A stretch of DNA of 43,165 nucleotides from QHCF01 sp003244275 (lineage in GTDB: Bacteria > Actinomycetota > Acidimicrobiia > Acidimicrobiales > QHCF01), in assembly GCA_036806345.1 (NCBI GenBank), contig DAIROT010000015.1, positions 1-43,165 of the forward strand, given 5' to 3'. Positions 31,772-39,473 of the stretch are shown here, piece by piece. A program made the translations under genes and the position numbers. Below the pieces are notes generated by a model that did not search any database, was not told where the DNA came from, and saw only the letters and a program-made list of their open reading frames with translations. Each line of letters starts with the position of its first letter. The first letter of the stretch is position 1.

Positions 31772-34700
31772 GTGGCGGTAAGCCTGGCCAAGGTGGCTCG
31801 GGGTGGCCAGCGCTACTACCTCGACGCAGTGGCCAGTGGGATCGAGGACCACCGGCCGCCGGGCGGCGAGCCCGACGGGACCTGGCTGGGAGGAGCGGCG
31901 TCCAGTCTGGGACTGGATGGCCAGGTCACTGCCGCCCAACTCGAGGCGGTGCTGGCCGGTGCCCATCCCGAGAGCGGTGAGGTGCTCAGCAAGTCGCACA
32001 GCCGGGTGAAGGTGGCCGGCTACGACCTCGTCTTTGCCGCCCCCAAGTCCGTCTCCGTGCTGTTCGCACTGGGGGAGCAGGCAGTGGCCGAGCAGATCCG
32101 GGCCGGCCACCGGGCGGCGGTGGCGGCCACCGTGGGTTACCTGGAGCGCGAGGCGGTACGGGCTCGTCGGGGCAGCCGTTCGCAGCGCCGGGCGGTGGCG
32201 ACCACCGGGGTGATTGGCGCCGCCTTTCTTCACCGCACCAGCCGGGCCCCTGATCCGCACCTGCACACTCATGTCCTGGTGGCCAACTTGGTCCAGGACC
32301 TCGACGGCAAGTGGTCGGCCCTCGATGCTCGGGGGCTGTACCTCCACAGCCGCACGGCGGGGACGCTGTACCGGGCCCACCTGCGCCAGGAGCTCACCGA
32401 GCGGCTGAGCCTGTCGTGGGCCCGCACGGCGATGGGCGTCATCGACATCGAGGGGATGGACCCCGTCGTGGTGCGGGCCTTCTCTCGCCGGCGGGCCGAC
32501 ATCGAGGCGGCGCTGGCCGAGCAGCATGCCTCGAGTCCCAAGGCGGCCCAGTTGGCGGCCCTCACGACCCGTCCGTCCAAGGATCTGGCCACCTCCTTCG
32601 AGTCCCTGGTCCCCCATTGGAGGGCCCGGGCGGCGGCCATGGGGTGGGGACCGGAGCAGCTGGCGGCCGTGGGTGGTCGGGGGACTGGGCCCTCGACGGG
32701 GCCGTCCCCGGACGTCCTCGGCCCGGCGCTGGTAGGTCGTGACGGGCTCACCGCCCACCGCTCCAGCTTCTCCCGCCAAGACGCGGTTCGGGCCGTGTGC
32801 GATGCGTCGCTCTCAGGCAGCCGAGTGGCTGGTGCCGAGGCGCTGGCTGACAGCCTGCTCGATTCAAACTTGGTGAGGCCGGTCACGGGCCAGCCGGCTC
32901 TGCGTAGCGCAGACACGGTCCGGCGGGCAGATGGTGGCCTGGTCTGGGGTGGGGTTGATGTGCCGCGCTGGACGACCGCCGAGCTGATGGCGGTGGAGGA
33001 GCAGATGGTCGAGTCTGCCCAGAGTCGAAGGGGTGAGCGGATCGGCCTGGCCCATCCTGGGGCGGTGGACAAAGCCCTGTCCCGACGCCCAGATCTGGCC
33101 GGAGCACCTGGCCAGTCGGTCCGGGCCCTCCTCAGCTCGGGTGGGGGGGTGGTCACCGTGGGCGTATCTACGGCCACCCTGGCCGGCGATGGCCTCGACG
33201 CCGCTCGGGAGGCATGGGAGGCGTCCGGGCTGGTGGTGGTGGGAACCGGCCCCGGACCCAGCTCCGCGGCCCGCCTGGAAGCCGCCAGCGGCATCGAGAG
33301 CCTGCCGTTGGGTGAGCTGCTGAGTTCGCGGGGCCCGCAGTCCCGAGATGGTTCAGGGAGCGGTCTGGCGTCAGTGGACGTGCTGGTGGTGGACCGGGCC
33401 GGCATCATCGACAGCCGGGCCCTGGACCAACTGCTGGAGCAGGCGGCCAGCGCACGGGTGAAGGTGGTGCTGGTCTGTGACCCGCGCCAGGTCGGGATCT
33501 CTGACACCGGCGGTTGGCGCCGCCTGGCTGACGGCCTGGGCTCAGTGAGCCTGGACTCAGTGAGCCTGGACTCGGTGAGCCGGGGCGGGCCGGAGCGAGC
33601 CCCGCCCGAGTGGCGATCACCTGACCAAAGGCTTGCCGACCGCTCGGTGGAGCCGCGGGCGCTCGATACGGAGCAAGCCGTCGAAATGGTGGTCTACCCG
33701 GCGGGCCGGTCCACCGTCGCGGTCGCCGCCAGCCTCCAGATGGCTCGTGAGCAGGTGGTGGAGGACTGGTGGGAAGCGCGCCGAACGGGGCCTCGAGCGA
33801 CCATGGTGGCGCCCAGGCCGGCGGACGTCAAGGTGCTCAACGCAATGGCTGGGGAGCGTCTGAATGCGGCCGACGAGCCGGCCAGGGGTACTGAGGTTGC
33901 GCGCCCCGAGCCTGAAGCCGCCGTCAGCGCCCGGCGGGCCCGAACCATGGACCTCGACCGATGCCTCGTTCTTGGAGACTCGCAGATGCTGGCGCGAGCC
34001 GGCTGGTCCGACCGGGCTCAGGCCGGAGCCCAGCTGTACGTGGTGTACCGGGGACGACGGGACCAACGCCTGGAGATGGACCTGCTGGACCGCATGGATC
34101 GTCTGGCCGATTCGCTCGTTCCTGGTCGAGGGCCACCGGTTGCCGGCCCTCCCTCGTTCGCCAACCTCTCCCTCTCTGATCTCGCCAGTCAACGGGAGCA
34201 ACTGCGAGGGCGCCTCTCGGCGGTTGCCGCCCTCCTGCCCCCTGATCCGGGACCGGCGCTGGCTGGTCTGGACCAAGATCGCGCTCGGGCCGCGGCCGCC
34301 CTCTCTGCGGCGCGTACCGCCGCTCAGGTGCTTCCGCGGCGGCAGGCCGACGGGCGCCGGTGGGGACGGTGGGGGCGCCGACCCGGCCCCGATGCCCAGC
34401 TGGTCAGGGCCGATCCGACATCGGCCACTATCGCGGTGGCTCGATGGGAGGCAGAAGTGCAACGCCTGGATGCCCGACACGTCGAGCTCGGCGCCCAGAC
34501 CGGGCAACGAGCCGAGTGGGCAACTGCCCACGGGGACGACCTGGCCGACTATCGCCACCTCGGGACGGCCATCGACCGGCGAGAGCGGGCTCTGGCCCGG
34601 GCGGCAGAGGCCAGTCCCCCCGCTTACCTGGTGGCCGAGATCGGCGATCGGCCCGCCAATCCGACGGATCGAGTGGCTTGGCGCAAAGCCGCCCGTCGTG

Positions 34701-34963
34701 TCGAGTCCTACCGTGAGCGCTGGGGAGTGCGTGCGTCCGAGCGGGTACTCGACGATCCGACCTCCGACCTGGCCAGGTACGGCGTCGAGGCCAACCGAGG
34801 ACCAGGGCCCACCCGGGAGCCTGGACTTACTCGGGAGGTGAGCAGCGTCTCTCGCCGGGCGGAGCGAGAGGAGGCGGCGTCCTCGCTGGAGACGGCCCGA
34901 CTGGCCCTTCACCGGGGACCATCGAGGATCCTCGAGCGCAGCGCCGGACGCGGACTGGGTTGA
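31772..34963 (+). CDS. MobF (TrwC/TraI-type) relaxase with degenerate helicase domain
   Basis: A 1063-aa conjugative relaxase. The N-terminal nicking domain is intact: GGQRYYLDAVASG with Y15/Y16, GYDLVFAAPKSVSVLFAL, and PDPHLHTHVLVANLVQDL with metal-binding H163, H165, H167. The middle part should be a RecD-like helicase, but the Walker A region reads VVTVGVSTATLAGDGLDAAR (about 456-475) without GxxGxGKT. The Walker B region reads VDVLVVDRAGIIDSRAL (VDRAG in place of VDEAG), followed by VVLVCDPRQVG. A 15-bp tandem repeat (33541-33585) adds SVSLD units. The GTG has GGGAG upstream, and the leader has a small CATGT/ACATG hairpin at 31717-31730. The C-terminus is Arg/Ala-rich. Confidence 0.87.
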   Translation: MAVSLAKVARGGQRYYLDAVASGIEDHRPPGGEPDGTWLGGAASSLGLDGQVTAAQLEAVLAGAHPESGEVLSKSHSRVKVAGYDLVFAAPKSVSVLFALGEQAVAEQIRAGHRAAVAATVGYLEREAVRARRGSRSQRRAVATTGVIGAAFLHRTSRAPDPHLHTHVLVANLVQDLDGKWSALDARGLYLHSRTAGTLYRAHLRQELTERLSLSWARTAMGVIDIEGMDPVVVRAFSRRRADIEAALAEQHASSPKAAQLAALTTRPSKDLATSFESLVPHWRARAAAMGWGPEQLAAVGGRGTGPSTGPSPDVLGPALVGRDGLTAHRSSFSRQDAVRAVCDASLSGSRVAGAEALADSLLDSNLVRPVTGQPALRSADTVRRADGGLVWGGVDVPRWTTAELMAVEEQMVESAQSRRGERIGLAHPGAVDKALSRRPDLAGAPGQSVRALLSSGGGVVTVGVSTATLAGDGLDAAREAWEASGLVVVGTGPGPSSAARLEAASGIESLPLGELLSSRGPQSRDGSGSGLASVDVLVVDRAGIIDSRALDQLLEQAASARVKVVLVCDPRQVGISDTGGWRRLADGLGSVSLDSVSLDSVSRGGPERAPPEWRSPDQRLADRSVEPRALDTEQAVEMVVYPAGRSTVAVAASLQMAREQVVEDWWEARRTGPRATMVAPRPADVKVLNAMAGERLNAADEPARGTEVARPEPEAAVSARRARTMDLDRCLVLGDSQMLARAGWSDRAQAGAQLYVVYRGRRDQRLEMDLLDRMDRLADSLVPGRGPPVAGPPSFANLSLSDLASQREQLRGRLSAVAALLPPDPGPALAGLDQDRARAAAALSAARTAAQVLPRRQADGRRWGRWGRRPGPDAQLVRADPTSATIAVARWEAEVQRLDARHVELGAQTGQRAEWATAHGDDLADYRHLGTAIDRRERALARAAEASPPAYLVAEIGDRPANPTDRVAWRKAARRVESYRERWGVRASERVLDDPTSDLARYGVEANRGPGPTREPGLTREVSSVSRRAEREEAASSLETARLALHRGPSRILERSAGRGLG
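33541..33585 (+). repeat. 15-bp tandem repeat in the relaxase gene
   Basis: CTCAGTGAGCCTGGA occurs twice without change (33541-33570) and once degenerated (33571-33585). It encodes SVSLD-type units directly after the degenerate helicase motifs. Confidence 0.85.
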
Positions 34964-34995
34964 TCCAATGGTTGCCCCAGAGCCAGCCTCCCACG

Positions 34996-35016
34996 GCGCA
35001 ACGGTTCTCGTTGCGC
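34996..35016. promoter_or_regulatory. Palindromic operator candidate of the toxin-antitoxin pair
   Basis: Perfect 8-bp arms GCGCAACG (34996-35003) and CGTTGCGC (35009-35016) around GTTCT, 13 bases before the antitoxin start. Toxin-antitoxin operons are usually autoregulated by antitoxin binding to such palindromes. The site overlaps where a promoter must lie in this 66-base gap. Confidence 0.7.
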
Positions 35017-35029
35017 TAGGGTAGCGGCT

Positions 35030-35362
35030 GTGCCGGTGCCCACTGCCGAAAAGATCGCCTCCCTCGCCGAGTTCCTGGGTTCCAAACGCCAGCTGGCGCT
35101 CTCTCTGGGAGTCGACCCGGCCCAGGTGACCCGTTGGAGTAGGGGCAGCGAACCCGATCCACTCAACGCCCAGCGGGTCGACGTGCTCGAGCTGGTGCTC
35201 TCCGAGCTGGACCGGCTCTATGATCATGCGACGACCCGTCGTTGGTTGGAGGGTGTCAATCCCCACCTTGGGAATCGACGGCCAATTGACGTGGTGCGTG
35301 CCGGACGACCCGAGGAGTTGCTCGCTGCCCTGCGGCTCGAACGAGCTGGCAGCCCTGCTTGA
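35030..35362 (+). CDS. Xre/MbcA/ParS-type antitoxin
   Basis: A 110-aa antitoxin of the Xre-RES class. An N-terminal helix-turn-helix (GSKRQLALSLGVDPAQVTRW, then SRGSEPDPLNAQRVDVLEL) precedes the toxin-binding C-terminal domain (ATTRRWLEGVNPHLGNRRPI, then VVRAGRPEELLAALRLERAG), whose LxGxNPxLGxRxPxxxV pattern is diagnostic. It should bind the palindrome just upstream and neutralise the downstream RES protein. The GTG start is in line with the short leader. The stop overlaps the toxin's TTG start by 4 bases. Confidence 0.9.
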   Translation: MPVPTAEKIASLAEFLGSKRQLALSLGVDPAQVTRWSRGSEPDPLNAQRVDVLELVLSELDRLYDHATTRRWLEGVNPHLGNRRPIDVVRAGRPEELLAALRLERAGSPA

Positions 35363-35907
35363 GGCTCTGGCGGGTCTATCCAGCCGGGAATCCGGCCGAG
35401 CGAGCGGAGGGCGGTCCGCTCTGGTTCCCGCGCCAGTACCAAGGCGACGGCCGCCACGACAACCCGGACCTCTACGGCGCTTTATATCTGACCACCATGG
35501 CGCTGACGGCGGTGGTCGAGGCGCTGGCTCCCTTCCGGGGCACGGGCCCGCTCGAGCCAGGCCTCCTTCGCCGGATGGGCAGGTCTCTGGCCCTGGCGGA
35601 GATCGAGTTGGCGGACCGGGTGACGATCATCGACCTGGACGAACCGAGCACCCTGGTCGACGAAGGGCTGCGTCCGTCGCAGGTGGCCACCCGCCGACGA
35701 GAGATCACTCAGGCCCAAGCCGCCAGCCTCTTTCGCCGCCATACTGAGGCTGGCGGCTTGGGATGGTGGTCGACCCAGGAGGCGACCTGGGCCGAGCGGA
35801 CACTGTTTGACCGAGCCGCACTCCAGCTCGCAGTCGTGAGCATCACTCCCCTGGACATGGACATGGCCGCAGTGATCGAGGCGGCCGCGTTCCTGGGCCT
35901 CAGCTGA
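35359..35907 (+). CDS. RES-domain toxin
   Basis: A 182-aa RES protein, by family an NAD+-degrading or NAD+-using toxin (as in MbcT and ParT). MRLWRVYPAGNPAER gives the first conserved Arg. PLWFPRQYQGDGRHDNPDLY, ALYLTTMALTAVVEALAPF with the catalytic-type Tyr and Glu, and the C-terminal WWSTQEATWAERTLFDRAAL and FLGLS complete the domain. It starts at TTG inside the antitoxin stop, so antitoxin is made first. It converges on the coupling-protein gene. Confidence 0.88.
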   Translation: MRLWRVYPAGNPAERAEGGPLWFPRQYQGDGRHDNPDLYGALYLTTMALTAVVEALAPFRGTGPLEPGLLRRMGRSLALAEIELADRVTIIDLDEPSTLVDEGLRPSQVATRRREITQAQAASLFRRHTEAGGLGWWSTQEATWAERTLFDRAALQLAVVSITPLDMDMAAVIEAAAFLGLS

Positions 35908-35936
35908 GGCGAGCTCCTGGGCCTCAGTGAGGCGGC

Positions 35937-37364
35937 TCAGTGTCCAAGCACCGGGGGTAGGTGGCGACCGGCCGGGCCGGAGGGGGATCGGGCCGTCTCC
36001 AGTCCGGTGGCCGCCTCCGATCCGACCCTGCCTCGACTCAGGTCGCACCAGGGTCGGGCGCTGAAGGCAGGGGTGAGCTCCACCCAGGCCGGTGCTGATG
36101 AGCCCTCGATGGCCAAGGCCATTCCCGGCCGTCCGTGAGCCACGGCGTCAGCCGGGAGCCGGCGTTGGCGCCGGGTCGACCAAGTCGTGGTGCGGCCCCG
36201 ACCGCGGTTGCGAGCCCACCAGGGTGTTGAGCTGTCCGAGCGAACCCTGACGTCGTGGTCCCCGGCCAACAGGCTCACTGCCTCCAGGGTCCGGACGTCG
36301 CCGATGCCCGCCAGCAGCACCTTGGTGCCGAAGAGTGAGAAGAACCCGTCGGCCTGGGCTCCCCAGCGGTGCCGGGCCTGAGACAGATCCTGGAGGCAGG
36401 CCAGCGTGGCCAGTCCTTGCCCGCCACCCTCGCTGACGATCGCAGGCAGGTCGCCGAGGGGGGCGATGTTGGCCACCTCGTCGAGGGCCAGGAGGACAGG
36501 AGCGCTTCTTGGCTGGGCGCCTGCCCGTGTTGCCGCCTGGGCGTAAGCGGCTCCCCGCACCTCCTCGATGAGGCCCACCACCAGGGGCGCCACCAGCGAC
36601 TGGTGCCGGCCGGTGGCGCACACGTACACGGTGTCTCCTGAAGCGGCGAACTCGGCCGCGTCGAAATCGGCCTCGACCGTGGTCGCCAGGGCGGCCTCCG
36701 ACCGGTACGCGGCCAGCACGCTGGTCGCCGTGGACCAGATGCCACTTCTCTCCCTCTCTTCGGTCGCCAATATCCCGTCCAGGGCATCTGCGGCCAGCCC
36801 GGCGCCGTTGCGGTCCAGTATGCGGGCGGGGGCGAGGGGTGCTCGGCGGTTCACCCACCTCATGACCTCGGACATGTCGAGGCCATCCAGGGCGGCAGCA
36901 TGGAGCAAGGGGGCGAGCATGGCCTCGGCCCGCTCGGTCCAGTGACTGGCCTCTACCATTCCCGCCGCCGGACGGGCAGCTCCCACCATGGCTCGGGCGG
37001 CGACCACCGCCGGATCCCAGCGTCGGCAGGCGGTGACCGGAGACCAGTGCAACCGTTCCACACCCTGGGGGACCGCTACCTCTCCGCTCGGGTCGAACAG
37101 CCAGCAGTGCCCGACCCGGCCGCGGGCGCCGGCAGTGGCATCGAGCACATCGGGCTTGATCGACGTGGTGACCACTGCCCCGTTGGCGGCCAACACGTTG
37201 GGGATCACGATGGAGAAGGTCTTGCCCGAGCGGGGAGGCCCCAGCACCAGCACCGCCTGCTGGGGCCGGGCCCAGACCCAGCCCAGTGGGGCGGCGCCCA
37301 GGTAGAGGGGATGACCGGCGGCCGCCGACCGAGCCCGCACATAGGACAGCGGATCGCCCCCCAT
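35937..37364 (-). CDS. VirD4/TraG-type coupling ATPase without membrane helices
   Basis: A 475-aa type IV coupling protein, which would bring the relaxase-DNA complex to a secretion channel. Walker A is VLVLGPPRSGKTFSIVIPNV (G42 to T49), followed by VVTTSIKPDVLDAT, and Walker B is VLLALDEVANIAPLGDLPAI, with LQDLSQARHRWGAQADGFFS and LFGTKVLLAGIGD after it. The usual two N-terminal membrane helices are missing: only about 35 residues precede Walker A, and upstream in frame there is no other start before a stop at 37413-37415. It lies opposite the relaxase and toxin-antitoxin genes. Confidence 0.87.
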   Translation of the reverse strand: MGGDPLSYVRARSAAAGHPLYLGAAPLGWVWARPQQAVLVLGPPRSGKTFSIVIPNVLAANGAVVTTSIKPDVLDATAGARGRVGHCWLFDPSGEVAVPQGVERLHWSPVTACRRWDPAVVAARAMVGAARPAAGMVEASHWTERAEAMLAPLLHAAALDGLDMSEVMRWVNRRAPLAPARILDRNGAGLAADALDGILATEERERSGIWSTATSVLAAYRSEAALATTVEADFDAAEFAASGDTVYVCATGRHQSLVAPLVVGLIEEVRGAAYAQAATRAGAQPRSAPVLLALDEVANIAPLGDLPAIVSEGGGQGLATLACLQDLSQARHRWGAQADGFFSLFGTKVLLAGIGDVRTLEAVSLLAGDHDVRVRSDSSTPWWARNRGRGRTTTWSTRRQRRLPADAVAHGRPGMALAIEGSSAPAWVELTPAFSARPWCDLSRGRVGSEAATGLETARSPSGPAGRHLPPVLGH

Positions 37365-37460
37365 GGCCCCATTGTGCCTCAGTCCGAGGGTGTGCGGAGC
37401 CGGGGCCAGGCATCAGTGCCAGGCTGTCGCAGACCCGCAGCATCTACGAGCGCGTGTTGT

Positions 37461-37577
37461 GGGTGCCAGCACCCGAAGCGTCTCGACCAGCACGGCCGGC
37501 TTGTCAACCGACAGGTTGATGACGCAGTTGGAGATCACGACATCGACGGCGCCGTCGGGCAGTGGGACGTCTTCGAA
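37461..37577 (-). pseudogene. Remnant of an arsenite methyltransferase (ArsM)
   Basis: On the minus strand 39 codons read EDVPLPDGAVDVVISNCVIN then LSVDKPAVLVETLRVLAP. The SNCVINLSxDK stretch is the hallmark of arsenite S-adenosylmethyltransferases, including the conserved Cys. An in-frame TGA lies just before the fragment (37578-37580) and homology ends at the position where GG should follow, so both ends of the gene are gone. It lies 97 bases behind the coupling-protein start and in front of a divergent MerR gene, as expected for a gene cut by an insertion or deletion. Confidence 0.78.
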
Positions 37578-37686
37578 TCATCCTACGGAGAGCATCGGTC
37601 TTACGGCGAGAGGACTCTGGGATCGAGTCGTCGTGGTTTCGGCACTGGGCGACCAACGGCTTGACTCTCCAGTTGGTGGAGATGTG

Positions 37687-38589
37687 ATGATCGAGGGCAT
37701 GGTGATCGGCCAGCTCGCGGCGAGCAGCGGACTGTCGGTGCGGACCCTGCGGTTCTACGCGGATGCGGGCGTGCTGCCCGAGGCGGGGCGCACGGAGGCG
37801 GGCTACCGGCTCTTCGGGCCCGATGCCGTCGCGCGGGCGCGACTCGTGCGCACGCTGCGCGACCTTGGCGTGGGCCTGGACGACATCAAGCGAGTGCTCA
37901 CTGCGGAGGCGTCGCTGGTCGACGTAGCCGCTGAGCACGGACGCGCCATCGACGCCCAGATCCGCAAGTTGCGTCTGCAGCGCGGCGTGCTGAGCGCCGT
38001 CGCCCGATCCACCGACCCCAAGGAGCTGGAGCGCATGACCGACCTGACCACTCTCACGGCCGACGAGCGCCGGCGCATCGTCGATGACTACCTTGACGCC
38101 GTCTTCGGTGACGATCCCGACGCTGTCGCTGAGAAGCTGCGCATGGGCACGCCCGAGCTGCCCGAAGACCCGACACCGGACCAGGTCGCCGCCTGGGTGG
38201 AGATCGCCGAGCTGCTGCGGGATCCCGATTTCGTCGCCAGTAGCCGGCGGATGGCACAGCGCGCCCTGGCGGAAGGGCCCGAGCCAGACGTCGCCCAGTT
38301 CGAGGTGGGCAAGGCGGTCGGCGAGCATGCCGGCGCCGCCGCCCGCTCCGGTGTCGATCCTGGTTCGCCCGAAGCGCTGGCCGTGATCGAGCGCCTCGAA
38401 GCCATCAGCCCCAAGCCGCCGGAGGACCGTGCGCGTGTCGCCGACCGGATCGAGGCGTTCACCGACCGCCGAGTCGGTCGCTATTGGACGCTCGTGGGGA
38501 TCGTCAACGACTGGCCCCCAACCCAGGCGCCCGACGACATCGTCGACGCCTGGGAGTGGTATGGCCGCTCGCTTCGCGCCCACGCATAG
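37687..38589 (+). CDS. MerR-family transcriptional regulator
   Basis: A 300-aa regulator. The N-terminal MerR DNA-binding domain (VIGQLAASSGLSVRTLRFYA, then DAGVLPEAGRTEAGYRLFGP) is followed by the dimer helix with LVRTLRDLGVGLDDIKRVL. The large C-terminal part (about residue 105-300, DEPxxW and acidic helices such as RRIVDDYLDAVFGDDPDAVA) is probably a ligand-binding domain I cannot name. The ATG at 37687 has GGTGGAG six bases upstream. No cysteine cluster for metal is evident, so a mercury or arsenic role is not supported even though an ArsM remnant is next to it. Confidence 0.85.
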   Translation: MIEGMVIGQLAASSGLSVRTLRFYADAGVLPEAGRTEAGYRLFGPDAVARARLVRTLRDLGVGLDDIKRVLTAEASLVDVAAEHGRAIDAQIRKLRLQRGVLSAVARSTDPKELERMTDLTTLTADERRRIVDDYLDAVFGDDPDAVAEKLRMGTPELPEDPTPDQVAAWVEIAELLRDPDFVASSRRMAQRALAEGPEPDVAQFEVGKAVGEHAGAAARSGVDPGSPEALAVIERLEAISPKPPEDRARVADRIEAFTDRRVGRYWTLVGIVNDWPPTQAPDDIVDAWEWYGRSLRAHA

Positions 38590-38696
38590 CGACGGCGGTA
38601 CCGCTCGGTGCCTGTGCCCGCCGCTTGGCCTCGCCGTTTTTGGCTGAGGATCGGTGACCCCAAAGCGATCCCCCGCCAGGGCGACGCCTCGCGGCA

Positions 38697-38722
38697 CTCC
38701 GCAGGTGCTTGGACTTGCGGAG
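38697..38722. terminator. Hairpin between converging MerR and membrane-protein genes
   Basis: Arms CTCCGCA (38697-38703) and TGCGGAG (38716-38722) with a 12-base loop, in the 167-base gap between converging genes. A modest bidirectional terminator candidate without a T-run. Confidence 0.45.
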
Positions 38723-38756
38723 ACGGGTATCTGCGGCTGGCGGAAAGAATTCGAGG

Positions 38757-39014
38757 TCAACCGGGACGTGTGCCGTCTCGTTTGATTCGGCGGCCCACTG
38801 TGACGATCACGCCGGCGGCGAGTCCGAGGGCCCCGCCGACGATGGCGGCAGGAAGGCCAAGCTCGACGACGGCGAACGGAGCAGTCGGTGCGTAGACGCG
38901 AAGGCCAATGACCAACCCAACGATCGCCCCGATCACGCCGGCGGACGTCGCGCCGACGATTGCCCAGCGCGCAGGCAACGGCAAGCCGCGTAGCCGCACC
39001 GCGATCGCGCTCAC
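38757..39014 (-). CDS. Small two-helix membrane protein
   Basis: About 85 aa from the GTG at 39014. Two hydrophobic segments, WAIVGATSAGVIGAIVGLVI and LPAAIVGGALGLAAGVIVTV, are joined by a short loop and followed by GRRIKRDGTRPG. A longer reading to 39152 gives an unconvincing polar N-terminus. I do not recognise a family. It is convergent with the MerR gene. Confidence 0.5.
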   Translation of the reverse strand: MSAIAVRLRGLPLPARWAIVGATSAGVIGAIVGLVIGLRVYAPTAPFAVVELGLPAAIVGGALGLAAGVIVTVGRRIKRDGTRPG

Positions 39015-39473
39015 AGCCTCATTCTGGCCGGCTCGCCGATGAAGGCGACCACCGGCCGTGTGACATCTGACCATGGCCGTTCCGGGCGGGCTTTTCACGG
39101 CGTTCGTAGTCCCCAATCTCAAGCATTCACTTCCACGGAGCGGCTGTGGCATGCTGGCGCCGACCAGTCAGACCGGTACCGTTCCACAGTGTTAGCGTTG
39201 TCGGCGAGCACACCACTACCGAGATTCTGCTCCAACCAGATCGAGTGGTTGCTCATCGAAGCATTTGCCGGACCCGCCGTGGTCGACCAATTCAAGCTTG
39301 GGAGCCACACGCCAAACCCTTTGAGCTCTACCCCCTCCCGCACCAGCTGGGAAGGCGAAACGTTCTACGAGCTGATCAAAGTGTTCTCGGTCCCGGTGGT
39401 TTGACCTGGCCATGACGTCGGCGCCGAAGCGGTCGTCGCCGGCGTCATGGCCGGCGTCAGCGCCGGGGCCGGC
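39015..39473. other. Poorly coding stretch, possible decayed DNA
   Basis: About 460 bases with no recognised gene. It is visibly less GC-rich than the flanks around 39100-39400. A 121-codon reading frame (39039-39404, plus) has no sequence I recognise. The end carries a large hairpin at 39408-39452. It may be leftover DNA from the accessory region. Confidence 0.5.
39408..39452. terminator. Large hairpin downstream of the hydroxyacid dehydrogenase gene
   Basis: Arms GGCCATGACGTCGGCG (39408-39423) and CGCCGGCGTCATGGCC (39437-39452) pair with one mismatch in 16 over a 13-base loop. It lies 21 bases past the stop of the minus-strand dehydrogenase gene, the place for a terminator. Confidence 0.65.

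Noticed and set aside
33617..35266. A 549-codon minus-strand frame opposite the relaxase C-terminus and antitoxin
   Set aside because: It spans two genes and their operator on the other strand and shows no recognisable sequence.
37504..38760. A 418-codon minus-strand frame over the MerR gene
   Set aside because: The plus strand holds an unambiguous MerR regulator with a good ribosome site; the minus frame has no motif and also crosses the ArsM remnant in a different frame.
39039..39404. 121-codon plus-strand frame in the poorly coding stretch
   Set aside because: No recognisable domain, no ribosome site and mixed composition; I cannot support it as a gene. I also found no tRNA-like fold there or in the other gaps when reading for the usual T-loop GTTCGA pattern.
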